64,000 bases of DNA from Archivesica marissinica. Lineage: Eukaryota; Mollusca; Bivalvia; Venerida; Vesicomyidae. Both the position numbers and the translations under genes were made by a program. Each line of letters begins with the position of its first letter. The first letter of the stretch is position 1. Shown here one piece after another: positions 22,601-33,548 of the stretch. Below the pieces are notes generated by a model that had not been told where the DNA came from, did not search any database, and worked only from the letters and a program-made list of their open reading frames with translations. Location of the stretch: NCBI GenBank assembly GCA_014843695.1, contig CM026394.1, positions 42,173,553 to 42,237,552 of the forward strand, written 5' to 3'.

Positions 22601-24995
22601 TTACAAGTCAGGTATAATGTATACACGTATAATTATTACAAGTCAAATATAATGTATACCTGTATAATTATTACAAGTCAAGTATAATGTATACCTGTAT
22701 AATTATTACAAGTCAGGTATAATGTATACCTGTATAATTATTACAAGTCAGGTATAATGTATACCTGTATAATTATTACAAGTCAGGTATAATGTATACA
22801 TGTATAATTATTACAAGTCAGGTATAATGTATACATGTATAATTATTACAAGTCACGTATAATGTATACATGTATAAGTATTACAAGTCAGGTATGATAC
22901 ATACCTGTATAATTGTTACAAGTCAGGTATGACGTATACACGTATAATTATTACAAGTCAAGTATAATGTATACACGTATAATTATTACAAGTCACGTAT
23001 AATGTATACCTGTATAATTATTACAAGTCAGGTATAATGTATACATGTATAATTATTACAAGTCAAGTATAATGTATACACGTATAATTATTACGAGTCA
23101 GGAATAATGTATACCTGTATAATTATTACAAGTCAGGTATAATGTATACATGTATAATTATTACAAGTCAGGTATAATGTATACATGTATAATTATTACA
23201 AGTCAGGTATAATGTATACATGTATAATTATTACAAGTCAGGTATAATGTATACATGTATAATTATTACAAGTCAGGTATAATGTATACATGTATAATTA
23301 TTACAAGTCAGGTATAATGTATACATGTATAATTATTACAAGTCAGGTATAATGTATACCTGTATAATTATTACAAGTCAGGTATAATGTATACATGTAT
23401 AATTATTACAAGTCAGGTATAATGTATACATGTATAATTATTACAAGTCAGGTATGATACATACCTGTATAATTGTTACAAGTCAGGTATGACGTATACA
23501 TGTATAATTATTACAAGTCAAGTATAATGTATACACGTATAATTATTACAAGTCACGTATAATGTATACCTGTATAATTATTACAAGTCAGGTATAATGT
23601 ATACATGTATAATTATTACAAGTCAAGTATAATGTATACACGTATAATTATTACGAGTCAGGTATAATGTATACCTGTATAATTATTACAAGTCAGGTAT
23701 AATGTATACATGTATAATTATTACAAGTCAGGTATAATGTATACATGTATAATTATTACAAGTAAAGTATAATGTATACATGTATAATTATTACAAGTAA
23801 AATATAATGTATACCTGTATAATTATTACAAGTCAAATATAATGTATACATGATAATTATTACAAGTCAGTATAATGTATACATATACCTGTATAATTAT
23901 TACAAGTCAAGTATAATGTATACATGATAATATTACAATTCAGGTATAATGTATACATATATAATTATTACAAGTAAGGTATAATGTATACATGTATAAT
24001 TATTACAAGACAAGTATAATGTATACCTGTATAATTATTACAAGACAAGTATAATGTATACCTGTATAATTATTGCAAGTCAAGTATAGTGTATACCTGT
24101 ATAATTATTACAAGACAAGTATAATGTATACCTGTATAATTATTACAAGACAAGTATAATGTATACCTGTATAATTATTACAAGTCAAGTATAATGTATA
24201 CATGTATAATTATTACAAGTCAAGTATAGTGTATAATTATTACAAGTCAGGTATAATATATACATGTATAATTATTACAAGTCAAGTATAATGTATACCT
24301 GTATAATTATTACAAGTAAAGTATAATGTGTACCTGTATAATTATTACAAGTCAAGTATAATGTATACATGTATAATTATTGCAAGTCAAGTATAATGTA
24401 TACATGTATAATTATTACTAGTCAGGTATAATGTATACCTGTATAATTATTACAAGTCAGGTATAATGTATACATGTATAATTATTACAAGTCAATAATA
24501 ATGTATACATGTATACTTATTACAAGTCAAGTATGATGTATACCTGCATCATTATTGCAAGTCAAGTATAATGTATACCTGTATAATTATTACAAGTCAA
24601 GTATAATGTATACCTGTATAATTATTACAAGTCAAGTATAATGTATACCTGTATAATTATTACAAGTCAAGTATAATGTATACATGTATAATTATTACAA
24701 GTCAAGAATAATGCATACTTATTACAAGTCAAGTATGATGTATACCTGCATCATTATTGCAAGTCAAGTATAATGTGTACCTGTATAATTATTACAAGTC
24801 AAGTATAATGTGTACCTGTATAATTATTACAAGTCAAGTATAATGTATACCTGCAGCATTATTGCAAGTCAAGTATAATGTGTACCTTTATAATTATTAC
24901 AAGTCAGGTATAATGTATACATGTATAATTATTGCAATCAAGTATAATGTATACCTGCAGCATTATTGCAAGTCAAGTATAATATATAAATGTGT
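19660..24995. repeat. 35-bp satellite, main array (about 150 units)
   Basis: A continuous array of TATAATTATTACAAGTCAGG plus TATAATGTATACMTG units. Marker variants recur at long intervals: AAGTATATAATTATT-type units near 19820, 20966 and 22414, and GATACATACCTG-type units near 20268, 21447, 21964, 22890 and 23458. This shows a mosaic higher-order structure with blocks of roughly 1.1-1.5 kb. It contains no genes; the array ends in CTGCATCATTATTGC variants near 24960. Confidence 0.95.
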
Positions 24996-24999
24996 ATAT

Positions 25000-25210
25000 A
25001 CATGACTACAGATCCGTCTGTTTGCTCAAATAAAATCTATCTACATATGATATTACAACTTCCTAGCAACGGTTGTTACACTAGTCATTGAAACTATTGT
25101 ACTACAGTCGGTCTATAATTGTGCACGCTATAAAGTGTATGTATAAGTATTAACAAGTGCACTCAATGACACCGTTAAATATCTTACTACGTACGATTCA
25201 CATAGAATGC
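25000..25210. other. Unique spacer, no feature
   Basis: Ordinary AT-rich DNA between the satellite and the next SINE; nothing recognised. Confidence 0.4.
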
Positions 25211-25214
25211 ATAA

Positions 25215-25495
25215 TTATAAAGTAAAGTAAAGTGTTTGTTTATTATAGTGTCACCCCTATTTAAAGGGCCAGCAATTTCTGACTTATGAGATACCTCATT
25301 TTACGAACATCAGTACTTCACGAATCCAATGCGTGTATGCCAGACGCCAGGCTGGTAGGCAATCGGTAACAATTATTTAACTAGCTCGCGGCTCACCAAC
25401 CGGCCATATCAGAACGAACCCCTGACGAGATTCGAACTTTCGACCTCCCACTCCGTAGGCGGACGCCTTAACCACTGGGCCACGGAGACGGTCGA
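25215..25495 (-). mobile_element. SINE with tRNA-Arg(ACG)-like head
   Basis: In minus orientation the head reads GTCTCCGTGGCCCAGTGGTT, then an anticodon arm TCCGC-CTACGGA-GTGGG (five pairs, two of them wobble), whose loop gives anticodon ACG (Arg), and a B box AGTTCGAATCTC. The body follows, with CGTCTGGCATACACGC, and it ends in an AAACA-rich tail. The T stem is poor, so a SINE or tRNA pseudogene is more likely than a tRNA gene. Confidence 0.65.
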
Positions 25496-25551
25496 ACACG
25501 TCGAACAATAGCATGTACTATCCACATAATAATATGTATAATTATATACTG

Positions 25552-25852
25552 ACGGATCTGTAGTTCAATGATAACACGCTGGACTGGTAATCCAGGGATC
25601 GCAGGTTCGATCCCCCGTCTGACCATCATAAATTTAACAGTTTTTCATATGGGACTTTAAACCGACGTCTCGTGTCGGTGCTGTACGCCGTGCAAGTAAA
25701 CGAACCAGAGGAGACTCTGGAATGGGTCACTGTCTGTATCATTGTCTGTATCATTGCACTATCCTCCAAAAATCTAAAATGACTAATCTCTTCATGAGGC
25801 GTCACTCATATTGGCAACCGGTAGCGACGATAAATAAACGTAAAACACACAC
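25552..25852 (+). mobile_element. SINE family 1, full length
   Basis: The best full-length copy in the window: GACGGATCTGTAGTTCAATG, anticodon arm CTGGACTGGTAATCCAG (anticodon GGT), B box GGTTCGATCCC, CCGTCTGACC, then the body with GTCGGTGCTGTACGCC and the tail ATAAATAAACGTAAAACACA. It has a small internal duplication of GTCTGTATCATT. It can serve as reference for the other copies. Confidence 0.9.
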
Positions 25853-26182
25853 ATTATCTACTTAGCATATCCACATAAAATACTAATAGTCCTATATAAT
25901 CTCTGGTTATTTGTAATCGATTACCGTTAGGTATAATTATCTCAGTAATTCGTTTAGTAATTATCTCAGTAATACATTTGTAAATAACGATATCCTACTG
26001 AAATAGTAACTACAGTTGAGTAATAATACCTACGCTTATGTTTATTTGTTTGTTTGTTTGTTCGGGTTTTATATTGTACTTACGCATTTACCTGAGACAT
26101 CTGCATATTCGGCTGGCCTTAGGTCATATACGAAGTTACAATCAGTATAAGGCCGTTCTAACTTGATGTTTTAATCAAATCC

Positions 26183-26260
26183 GATTGATGGCGCAGCGGT
26201 AATGCCACTAATTATGACGGTAGATATCTCGGGTTCGATCCCCGAAAAGGTAACATTTTA
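26183..26260 (+). repeat. tRNA-like head with perfect T arm
   Basis: GATGGCGCAGCGGTAATGCC resembles an A box and D arm; TCGGG-TTCGATC-CCCGA is a perfect five-pair T stem with a standard loop. The acceptor ends do not pair, so it is probably a SINE head rather than a tRNA gene. No known body follows. Confidence 0.5.
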
Positions 26261-26705
26261 TTTTTATTATTTCTTGATTTTATAAAAATGCTACACATAG
26301 CATGAACTCTCGCTTTGCACGATTGTATTAACATTCATTGATTGGCAAGATGCAAGCATCAGATCACTACTCCGGAGAAAAGCCAACTGAGGTATAGTGA
26401 TTACCATGCATGGCTCGGATACCGACTCGGCATATGAGTGTGGTAGCTCCACTGACACAGCGAGCGAAGATGGATCGTAATTTTGAAATTGCATGATGCT
26501 CGTAAAATTGTATAAGTTGTGTTGTAGAAAAATAAAATATCATAAAAATAAGAAATAAGAAATAAAACACATACTAGCATGAAAATGGGAATCGGGAAAC
26601 ATTGATTTAAGATATAAAGAATACAACTGAACTAATTTATAAATAAATATCTATATCATCGTAATAAAAAATCTTTCTTTCTATTTTTGTAACTTCGCAA
26701 CTTTT

Positions 26706-26795
26706 AAGCAGTGAGGATTCGAACCGACGCGAACTAGCTCATTTCATTTGAGTTTAGTATCAACTCTTTAGACCGTTCGGCTACCGGCGCTTGCG
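26706..26795 (-). repeat. tRNA-like pseudogene or SINE head with long variable arm
   Basis: In minus orientation: GCCGGTAGCCGAACGGTCTA (A box and D arm), a GAGTT/AACTC anticodon stem, then a long variable region and GGTTCGAATCC (B box). The layout is that of a class II (Leu/Ser) tRNA, but position 33 is not T, so a working tRNA is unlikely. Confidence 0.45.
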
Positions 26796-26929
26796 TTCAT
26801 TGCATAGATTAAATACATTCATGAAGTTATTTAATTACTTTACCGCTGTAATTGAAGCGTGTAATTTATGATAATGTCTCAAGTAAATGCGTACGTACAA
26901 TAAGTACGCATATGTTTATTGTTTGTTTG

Positions 26930-27125
26930 TTTGTTCGGGTTTTACGCCTTCATCAGCACCATTTTGGGCTATATCGATGGCGGGCATTTACATAACACCT
27001 TTCTTGGGCAGGCTCCAACGGTTAATCAGTACTTGGTGCACCAACCTCCGTAAGAAACTGCCAACCTTTTCATATAAAGAGACACGGTCTGAGCGGTACT
27101 CGAACCCGTGACCATCAGTGATGTC
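26930..27125 (-). mobile_element. SINE family 4 copy
   Basis: Minus-strand copy: head part GATGGTCACGGGTTCGAGTA, then GGCAGTTTCTTACGGAGG, TTGGTGCACCAAGTACTG, AAAGGTGTTATGTAAATGCC and a tail GTAAAACCCGAACAAACAAA. A lone tail fragment of the same family lies at 26041-26075. Better copies are at 39040 and 62100. Confidence 0.8.
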
Positions 27126-27129
27126 ACAT

Positions 27130-27984
27130 AAACGTTTCATAAGAGTCTCAAGGGTTCCATATTCTCGAGGTAAGATGATAATGGAACTAAATTTGTATTC
27201 AGACACTTTACAACCGTGGTTATTCTCTCATTTCACATGCATACACGAAAAAATGAGGCTTACGATAACACATATTTACGAGGTTTGAATAACATGATAT
27301 GTTGCAAATAATGAACATTATATTACTATTATTGTTGAGATAGAGAATTATTCGATGTTCAGGTGCAGTATACTAGAGGAGATCGTCAAATGAACAAGTG
27401 TGTTTCTTTTCATTGGTACAAGACACTTAGTAGATTTGGGGATCCACGAAGAGTCAAGCATTTTTATTTTGTCAATGGCGTAAATTAGAAATATTTAGTA
27501 TCTAAATATCCCGGTGTTACTGGTTTCCGACGATGTAGTACATAACAGACTCCTAATGTGCATACATTGTAAACAATTATTTTATATCATCGAATAAACA
27601 ATATTTTACCTTTCATCCACAAAAATCTCGAAAAAAACCGATAGTTTACTTTATGAGAAAAGGTGACAAAATGGCGGCACCTCAATCTCAGTAACCCGGA
27701 ATGACGTCACATGTTTTCGCCTAACTGTGTAAATTGTCTACAGGCTGTGGCAAAAATATGTAAACAACAGTTTTTTAAGCAACACAATTTAAATAAGTAA
27801 CACTAACTTTAATAGCACATTAGTTTACCTAATTATGTCTGTAGCACTAACTCTTCAGTGAGAAGAACTATATAAGTTTTCATTCCAACTAACACTAACA
27901 CCTAGTTTGACTTAAACACATAGGGCAGAGGAAGCCATCACCCCTCCTCAGTACTCTGATGGGGGTACTGAATTGCAAATGCAC
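27130..27984. other. No gene recognised
   Basis: AT-rich DNA with one GC-richer spot near 27665-27715 that contains AAAATGGCGGC and a TGACGTCA palindrome, similar to the spot near 10650-10690 in the TLR flank. This could be an old promoter-like piece of a repeat. Nothing else is seen. Confidence 0.35.
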
Positions 27985-28140
27985 CTAACTATCACACATC
28001 ACATTGCGCCCACTTGACGATAACCAGATTAATACAACCATATAGCCCAGTCGGAGAGCTTCTGTGACAAATGCAGCACACGTTAACAGGATCTTCTTCA
28101 GACTCGGAGACAGATGATGCGAACAAATCCTCTGATATGG

Positions 28141-28445
28141 GGGGGGGGTAGTAGTTGTGGGTTGGATTCCACTGGTACCTTGGGGGAAGTAGTTGTGGGT
28201 TGGATTCCACTGGGACCTTGGGGGCAGTAGTTGTGGGTTGGATTCCACTGGTACCTTGGGGGAAGTAGTTGTGGGTTGGATTCCACTGGGACCTTGGGGG
28301 CAGTAGTTGTGGGTTGGATTCCACTGGGACCTTGGGGGCAGTAGTTGTGGGTTGGATTCCACTGGGACCTTGGGGGCAGTAGTTGTTGGTTGGATTCCAC
28401 TGGGACCTTGGTGGAAGTAGTTGTGGGTTGGATTCCACTGGGACA
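28141..28445 (-). repeat. 38-bp minisatellite inside transposase tail (about 8 units)
   Basis: Units TTGGGGGAAGTAGTTGTGGG followed by TTGGATTCCACTGGGACC, total 38 bp. Since 38 is not a multiple of three, the reading frame moves each unit, and no frame meets a stop on the minus strand. All three minus frames therefore encode rotations of one 38-residue repeat containing VPVESNPQLLPPR and QWNPTHNY. It interrupts the C-terminal part of the transposase-like frame. A run of nine or ten G precedes it at 28139-28149. Confidence 0.9.
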
Positions 28446-29210
28446 TTGAACTGGTTCTTCATCATGTTTTTGTGTTCCTTTGTCTGGTACAGCACTACAT
28501 TTGACTGACTTGACTTTGCTTGATGCATATTGTTTACGCTTTTGTGGTGGTTTCTTTGGTTTAGGTCCATTTACACTCGCCATGTGTTCCTTGATTGTTT
28601 CATACACCAACTCCTCTGTGATCGCCGTACCACCAACTACCTTAAGATAAGATTGATTTTGAGTAGACACAAACAATTATGACATTTATATAATTGCTGC
28701 ACAGCTTTTGAACCGACTATGTAAAACATTTTTATTTAAATATCAAAAGTCAATTAATACTGTAAAGCAATAAGCTATTAAACACGTTCATGACATGTAC
28801 ACATATATATCATGTTATAATGCATACACCATGCATCAGCAACAGTATTACATCATGGGCTAAAAAAGATTTTTTAAGCAAAATATGAGCCTAAATTACC
28901 TTGCTCAATGTTTTCCTGACATTTGCCACATGCACATTTTGTAGTAGTTCACCACCGCGTTTCTCCAAGAATGACTGTGGATCGGCTGCTGACTGTTTGT
29001 CGGCTTCATCAATACCAGTGGCAGTGGTTGAGGGGAATAACGTGACAGTGCAAGGACCTCATCTTTGATGACACTTAGATTGAATGGGTATATCCCACAA
29101 CGCTTGAATGCTGGCTGAATGTTTGCAGTAAACAATGCTAAAGCATACGCTTTGCAAGCTATTTTGCAAACATCATAACCTAGTTATAACCTTTGCACCA
29201 GACTCACGAA

Positions 29211-29345
29211 GATGGTGATGGCAAAGAGCATTCCACGCATTCTCCAAAGGACCAGAGCAACTCGCATCCAAAGGTTGGATGGTGATGGCAAGCGGCATTC
29301 CACGCATTCTCCAAAGGACCATAGCAACTCACATCCATAGGTTGG
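29211..29345. repeat. Tandem duplication of about 67 bp in transposase
   Basis: GATGGTGATGGCAAAGAGCA ... CATCCAAAGGTTGG is followed directly by a near-identical copy. It duplicates the segment coding for CSHxxxxPMD-downstream residues (FGCELLWSFGECVECS) and adds to the inactivation of the transposase. Confidence 0.8.
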
Positions 29346-30390
29346 AGCAAATGCGAGCAGTGGGGTGGTAGAACAAATAACACAATGTTGCTATCTCTGG
29401 CCCATTTAATTAGGCCAAGCGAAACATGACTTTTATGCCCACCGTAAAGGACGACTACATGAGAGTCATCGTGTGCTGGTAGACACTTGGATAAATGATT
29501 CTTCATGTAGCCATCAAAGATCTCAGTGTTTGACCAACCTGACACTGACATACACGTACCATCTGCCCCAGGTGTGGCTCCTTCTAATAGTGCTGGCATC
29601 ATCCTACAGCCTGGAAAGATGAAATATGGGGGTACTGGCTGGCCAATACCATGCCCACCTCCAATAACAGTGATGATCTTGGACCTACCTGCTGTGACTG
29701 CCTGTGCCGTATAATGATTCCCAGCTAAGATTCTAGGGGGTTTGTGTTCACAGTTCAAAACTTTCTCATCAATGTTGAATATATTACCAGGTTTGTCTTT
29801 CAGGTTGTTGATTCCAATTCTTCGAAATACCTGTCAATAGCTGGTCGTGTCGCACACCTAGCTCTTGCTGCCTCCAAACTCCTTGGGAGTACAACTTTCA
29901 GTTCAGTCCACCTGTCCTTGAGTGAGTACAACCAACGTAAACTAAGTGGTTTGTCCCTGCTGCGTAGCTCAAGATGCACAGCATAATCAGATGCAAGGTT
30001 GATCGCTTCCTGTCTAGAGTATCCGTACCCGATTTCAGCCATAACTAGAAAATGATTACACAAAAAAGGCTCCTGGGTCTGTGTAAACATAGTGTCTGGG
30101 CCAGATTTCACAACATCTATGCCGACTTTCCCATTGAATGTCTTTTACAGTGGTTATAGGGACTCCAAACCACAGGAACTTGAAATGTTATCCATAAGCC
30201 ACCAAAGGTCTCGTAACTCTATTCTAGGACACCCCACCCCTCTGTGCTCCAAACATAATAGCCGCCTTGCTGACTGATATCCCTTCATTTATAACCTTTA
30301 AATATGCCTCAGTCAAATCATCATGTGTGTACTGTCTGTATTCGTAAATATATTGGTGTGGCAGACGACGTTTATGTCATTTTGGAAAAG

Positions 30391-30880
30391 AAATTGCTTA
30401 TTTATTTAAAAAAATGATATTTATCTTGCGACAACTGGGGTATGTTTAATGTTTTCACTGCTTATTTACCTGTCTGATCTCCATGCTCTGTTCAAAATTG
30501 TAAAAGTTCAGACGGTATGTTTATATTTATATTTCAATAGCGTGACCTCTCGCGACTTGCTATTCACACAGTTAGGCGAAAATTCTTCACGGCGGACATC
30601 AAAGGTGGTATCCACCCGTTTAATTATATTTTAAGAAGATTTGTATAGCTATATAAACCTTTTAAACTATCTTTTTTCTAATGGAAAAATATAAAAATAA
30701 ATCCATTGGGGTGGATCAAGGTGTTGGCTTTGGTCAACTACCAGTTACAAAGTAATTATTGATAAATGACTATTCATAAAGGGAGGTAATTAACAGATGG
30801 TCATTTCCTAAAAATCATTTGTGGGAACAACGTTAACAATTTACTTAATATCTCAGTTACCTTTTGTTGAGAATTGGGAA
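30391..30880. other. No gene recognised
   Basis: AT-rich spacer between the transposase remnant and the inner end of the right arm. A short open frame at 30449-30634 has no supporting features. Confidence 0.4.
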
Positions 30881-31625
30881 TAATTCGGTGTACAGCACAT
30901 TCTGAGCTAACATCTTCCGGTATAAAATGTATTAAGCACCTCTGGTGTCGAACCTTACTGGTGCCAAATTGTGTCTAGTTCATGCAGCCATAAACGTAAA
31001 CTGTTAATTTTATTAGGGTCAGACGGGGGATCGAACCTACGATCCCTAGATTACCAGTCCAGCGTGTTTCATCACATTCGATACCCCTAGCGAGAGTAGA
31101 CCCCACAGCAAAGACGCACGTGACGTGATTTATTCGATACCCCTAGCGATATTAGACCCCACAACAAAGACGCACGTGGCGTGATTTATTCGATACCCCT
31201 AGCGAGATTAGACCCCACAACAAAGACGCACGTGACGTGATTTAAAGCCATTGATCTTAACGACTATGTCACTGAAGTCCCACCTCACACTGGCCTAGGT
31301 ACTAAAACAGCACAGCACATTAAGAATATGACAATAGGACCCAGTGGCCGGCCCAGGTTGTTAAAGTCGTCGTTGATTTCAAATCACTTGCCCATCATTA
31401 CTGTAGTTTCGAATTCCACCGAGGGTGTCGAAGTCATCAGGAGGGTCACCCGGTGTCTTCCTCCACGAATAATAGCTAGAGAGTTCGATACATGGCCTAA
31501 GCGACTTTAAACCTCAAAGCAAAACAAAATAAATTGCAGCATGCATTGACAAAGTCATATTGGCTTACTCAAGGTTGTAATACAACAAATAAATTGCCCA
31601 TTAAATACATTTATGTTTCAAATAT
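30880..31625 (-). repeat. Macro-repeat block, third copy, inverted and short
   Basis: Inverted relative to 15238-17170. It contains the CCAGTAAGGTTCGACACC segment, one single tRNA-Thr-like head (about 31018-31070) instead of an array, three GTGCGTCTTTG repeats, and the 60-codon frame (31328-31510, TIGPSGRPRLLKSS). It shows the pre-amplification state: one SINE 1 head where the left side has 8 and 10. Confidence 0.8.
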
Positions 31626-31664
31626 TTCACTTCGCCTGCACATTACAAATTTATTGACGATCAT

Positions 31665-31900
31665 TGCATTAGTTTATACAAATTTATTTTAGCTCGATTG
31701 CGAAACAAGTTCTTACAACTTATATTAATCACTCTCCAGACCTCATTCCTGATGGAATCCATCGCCAAGAGGAAGAGGCAAAGTGGAATTTAAATGCCTT
31801 TCCTAAGGGCACAATCGTAACGGCTCCAACGGGGCTCGAACTCCGGACCGTTCGTACCTGAAGCGAACGCGTATCCACTGCGCTATCACTACTTCCACAG
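31665..31900 (-). mobile_element. SINE family 2, inverted counterpart of 14975-15205
   Basis: Same element as in the left arm, with the same neighbours (macro-block on one side, CACAGCTCATTGTATTGACA on the other). It shows small deletions in the body (CGCCAAGAGGAAGAGGC). It pre-dates the arm duplication. Confidence 0.85.
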
Positions 31901-32467
31901 CTCATTGTATTGACAGCAATACCTGTGAATGACTTCTGTATTTTTCCCTCCCAATAGTACAGTATACCCCACCCTCAGTTTACTCTTGCCTGACTTCTTA
32001 TATTACATTATATTTTCCGGCAGTCAGGACAGGATTCTCTCACGAGATAGACGTTATTGTATAATAACTTGTGAAAGAACAAAACACCGGTTGTTACAGG
32101 AAAATAAAGTATATGAACCCGACTATTCAAAACGTGAACCCTGTGACAATCATATACAACATCAACATCGAGCTAAAATAAATGTGTATAGACTAACCTC
32201 AGCATGGCTGATTTAAATATAAGTAAAGGATACCCCGTCCCGCTCTAATTATTTCACTATATAACCAACTTAGGCCCAAGCTATCCCAATCAATATACCA
32301 CGGACTCTTTGGTTAACTCTACCGTATATTACAAATCTATTTACGCTGGGTTTTGTGGATATTAAATAAAAAGGTACATTGTAATTTATTTGTATAATTA
32401 TGTTTACAATGAAATATAGAAATGCATTGGTCTGTAAAAACGCAGTCTGCGTTTTCAGTGTATAAAA
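31901..32467. other. Right-arm DNA without a gene
   Basis: Matches 14150-14470 and 14660-14975 in inverted orientation. It holds the empty target of the left-arm SINE near 32213-32230. No coding feature is seen. Confidence 0.5.
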
Positions 32468-32550
32468 CGCTATGCTAATCTCTTCAGGAGGCGTCACTCA
32501 TATGGGCAACCGAAAGCGACGATAAATAAACGTTAAACAAACACAATAAG
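32468..32550 (+). mobile_element. SINE family 1 remnant (3' 80 bp)
   Basis: Only CTAATCTCTTCAGGAGGCGT ... GCGACGATAAATAAACGT remains. The left arm has the whole element at 13862-14142. A deletion in the right arm joined TATAAAACGCTATG directly to the SINE tail. Confidence 0.8.
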
Positions 32551-32704
32551 TACATTATGCCGTGGCAACCTGAATAAACCGAAGTAACAGTACTTGAAAT
32601 ATTTGTTTACGTTATAATTTAGGCCGAATTTATTATATTCTCTTGCAGCAGAATTGAACAATAGTTTTTCCTATAATATGACGGAATCACAGATCCCGCA
32701 TATG

Positions 32705-33340
32705 ATATATAGAGGATATTTGTTTGTTTTGAGTGAATATGAAATATAGAAGTGAGAAAATTTCAAATATTTTCACTCGCGATACGCGCTCGTGAAAATA
32801 TTCTCACTTCGAGGTGAGATATATTCCATATTCACTCAAAACAAACAAATTTTCTTTTTGTTTTATGGTAATTTGTGAAAAACAAACACAAAATGAAGAA
32901 ATTAAAATAGCTGGCCGCCGTGTTTTTGCACGGATGAATACATTGACGACTGTACGTCGTGAGTCGATACACACATATGCCGCCATCTTGAATTTAAAGT
33001 TGAATCGAGGAAAAATACATGAAAACATTTATTGAATTTATTGTTACAATTTGCAGTGACAAACTTCGAGACATTGTCAGTTGTAATTCGCTTTTGATTT
33101 GTTTCATAACAAAAAACAATAATAAAGGTAAATAGTGTCATTGAAACGGTGGACATTAAATAACACGTTGTCTAAGCATTTAAAGGGAGAGTAACAGTGC
33201 AAGAATAATGTATTGGGAAGGGAGATAATAAAAATAGTAGTCCGGCAAAATACAATGATGATATAATCTATATCACCACTGCAAATATACATTATATCTC
33301 ACTGAGAGAACACTGTATTTCATCAATTAGCATAAAATAA
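32705..33340. repeat. Right-arm-specific insertion with foldback, upstream of right TLR
   Basis: The left arm lacks this segment: its flanks join directly (ATATGCGGGATC to CATGATATTAAAC). The first 140 bp form an imperfect foldback: TTTGTTTGTTTTGAGTGAAT on one side and ATTCACTCAAAACAAACAAA on the other, with an inner GAAGTGAGAAAAT / ATTCTCACTTC pair and a GC loop CTCGCGATACGCGCTCG. Further in lies GCCGCCATCTTGAATT, which resembles a YY1-type core promoter site. A foldback transposable element is likely. It sits 0.2-0.85 kb ahead of the TLR start. Confidence 0.65.
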
Positions 33341-33548
33341 ATGTTTAATATCATGATTTGGTTTAGAACTTATATACATACAGATGTACTATGGACAGCA
33401 ATATCTTAAAATGGAGTAAATTGGAGTAAAATGGAGTTCAGTTAGCGGCTAGTTTACAAACGCACGCACGCAAGCACACGCATAAAATAGTAAATATAAA
33501 TTATGTCTGCAAATATTGTTCTTTTCAGGAACTTTCAAGTCTGGAAAC

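Larger units (their letters stand above)
27992..30390 (-). pseudogene. Tigger/pogo-like DDE transposase gene, broken
   Basis: Read on the minus strand in order: an N-terminal helix-turn-helix (THDDLTEAYLKVINEGISVS, about 30350-30240); a second DNA-binding part at 30111-29800 (LKDRWTELKVVLPRSLEAAR); a frame break after FEELES; the DDE domain at about 29790-29204 with NIDE (first Asp), LYGGHKSHVSLG, LPPHCSHLLQPMDVSCYGP (third acidic site); a C-terminal part at 29135-28905 (NIQPAFKRCGIYPFNLSVIK); and after an AT-rich gap a tail at 28676-27992 ending in a zinc-knuckle-like VCCICHRSSPTGL. In family members the second site is usually DGH; here it is GGH. With the frame break and a tandem duplication near 29211-29345, the gene is dead. 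It lies in the palindrome spacer. Confidence 0.8.

Noticed and set aside
19660..24995. The 35-bp array as a CRISPR-like repeat-spacer structure
   Set aside because: No unique spacers: the whole period is repeated, and the host is an animal.
28098..28676. Three long overlapping open frames on the minus strand that look like a proline-rich repeat protein
   Set aside because: The repeats come from a 38-bp minisatellite open in all frames; flanks belong to a broken transposase. Not called as a separate gene.
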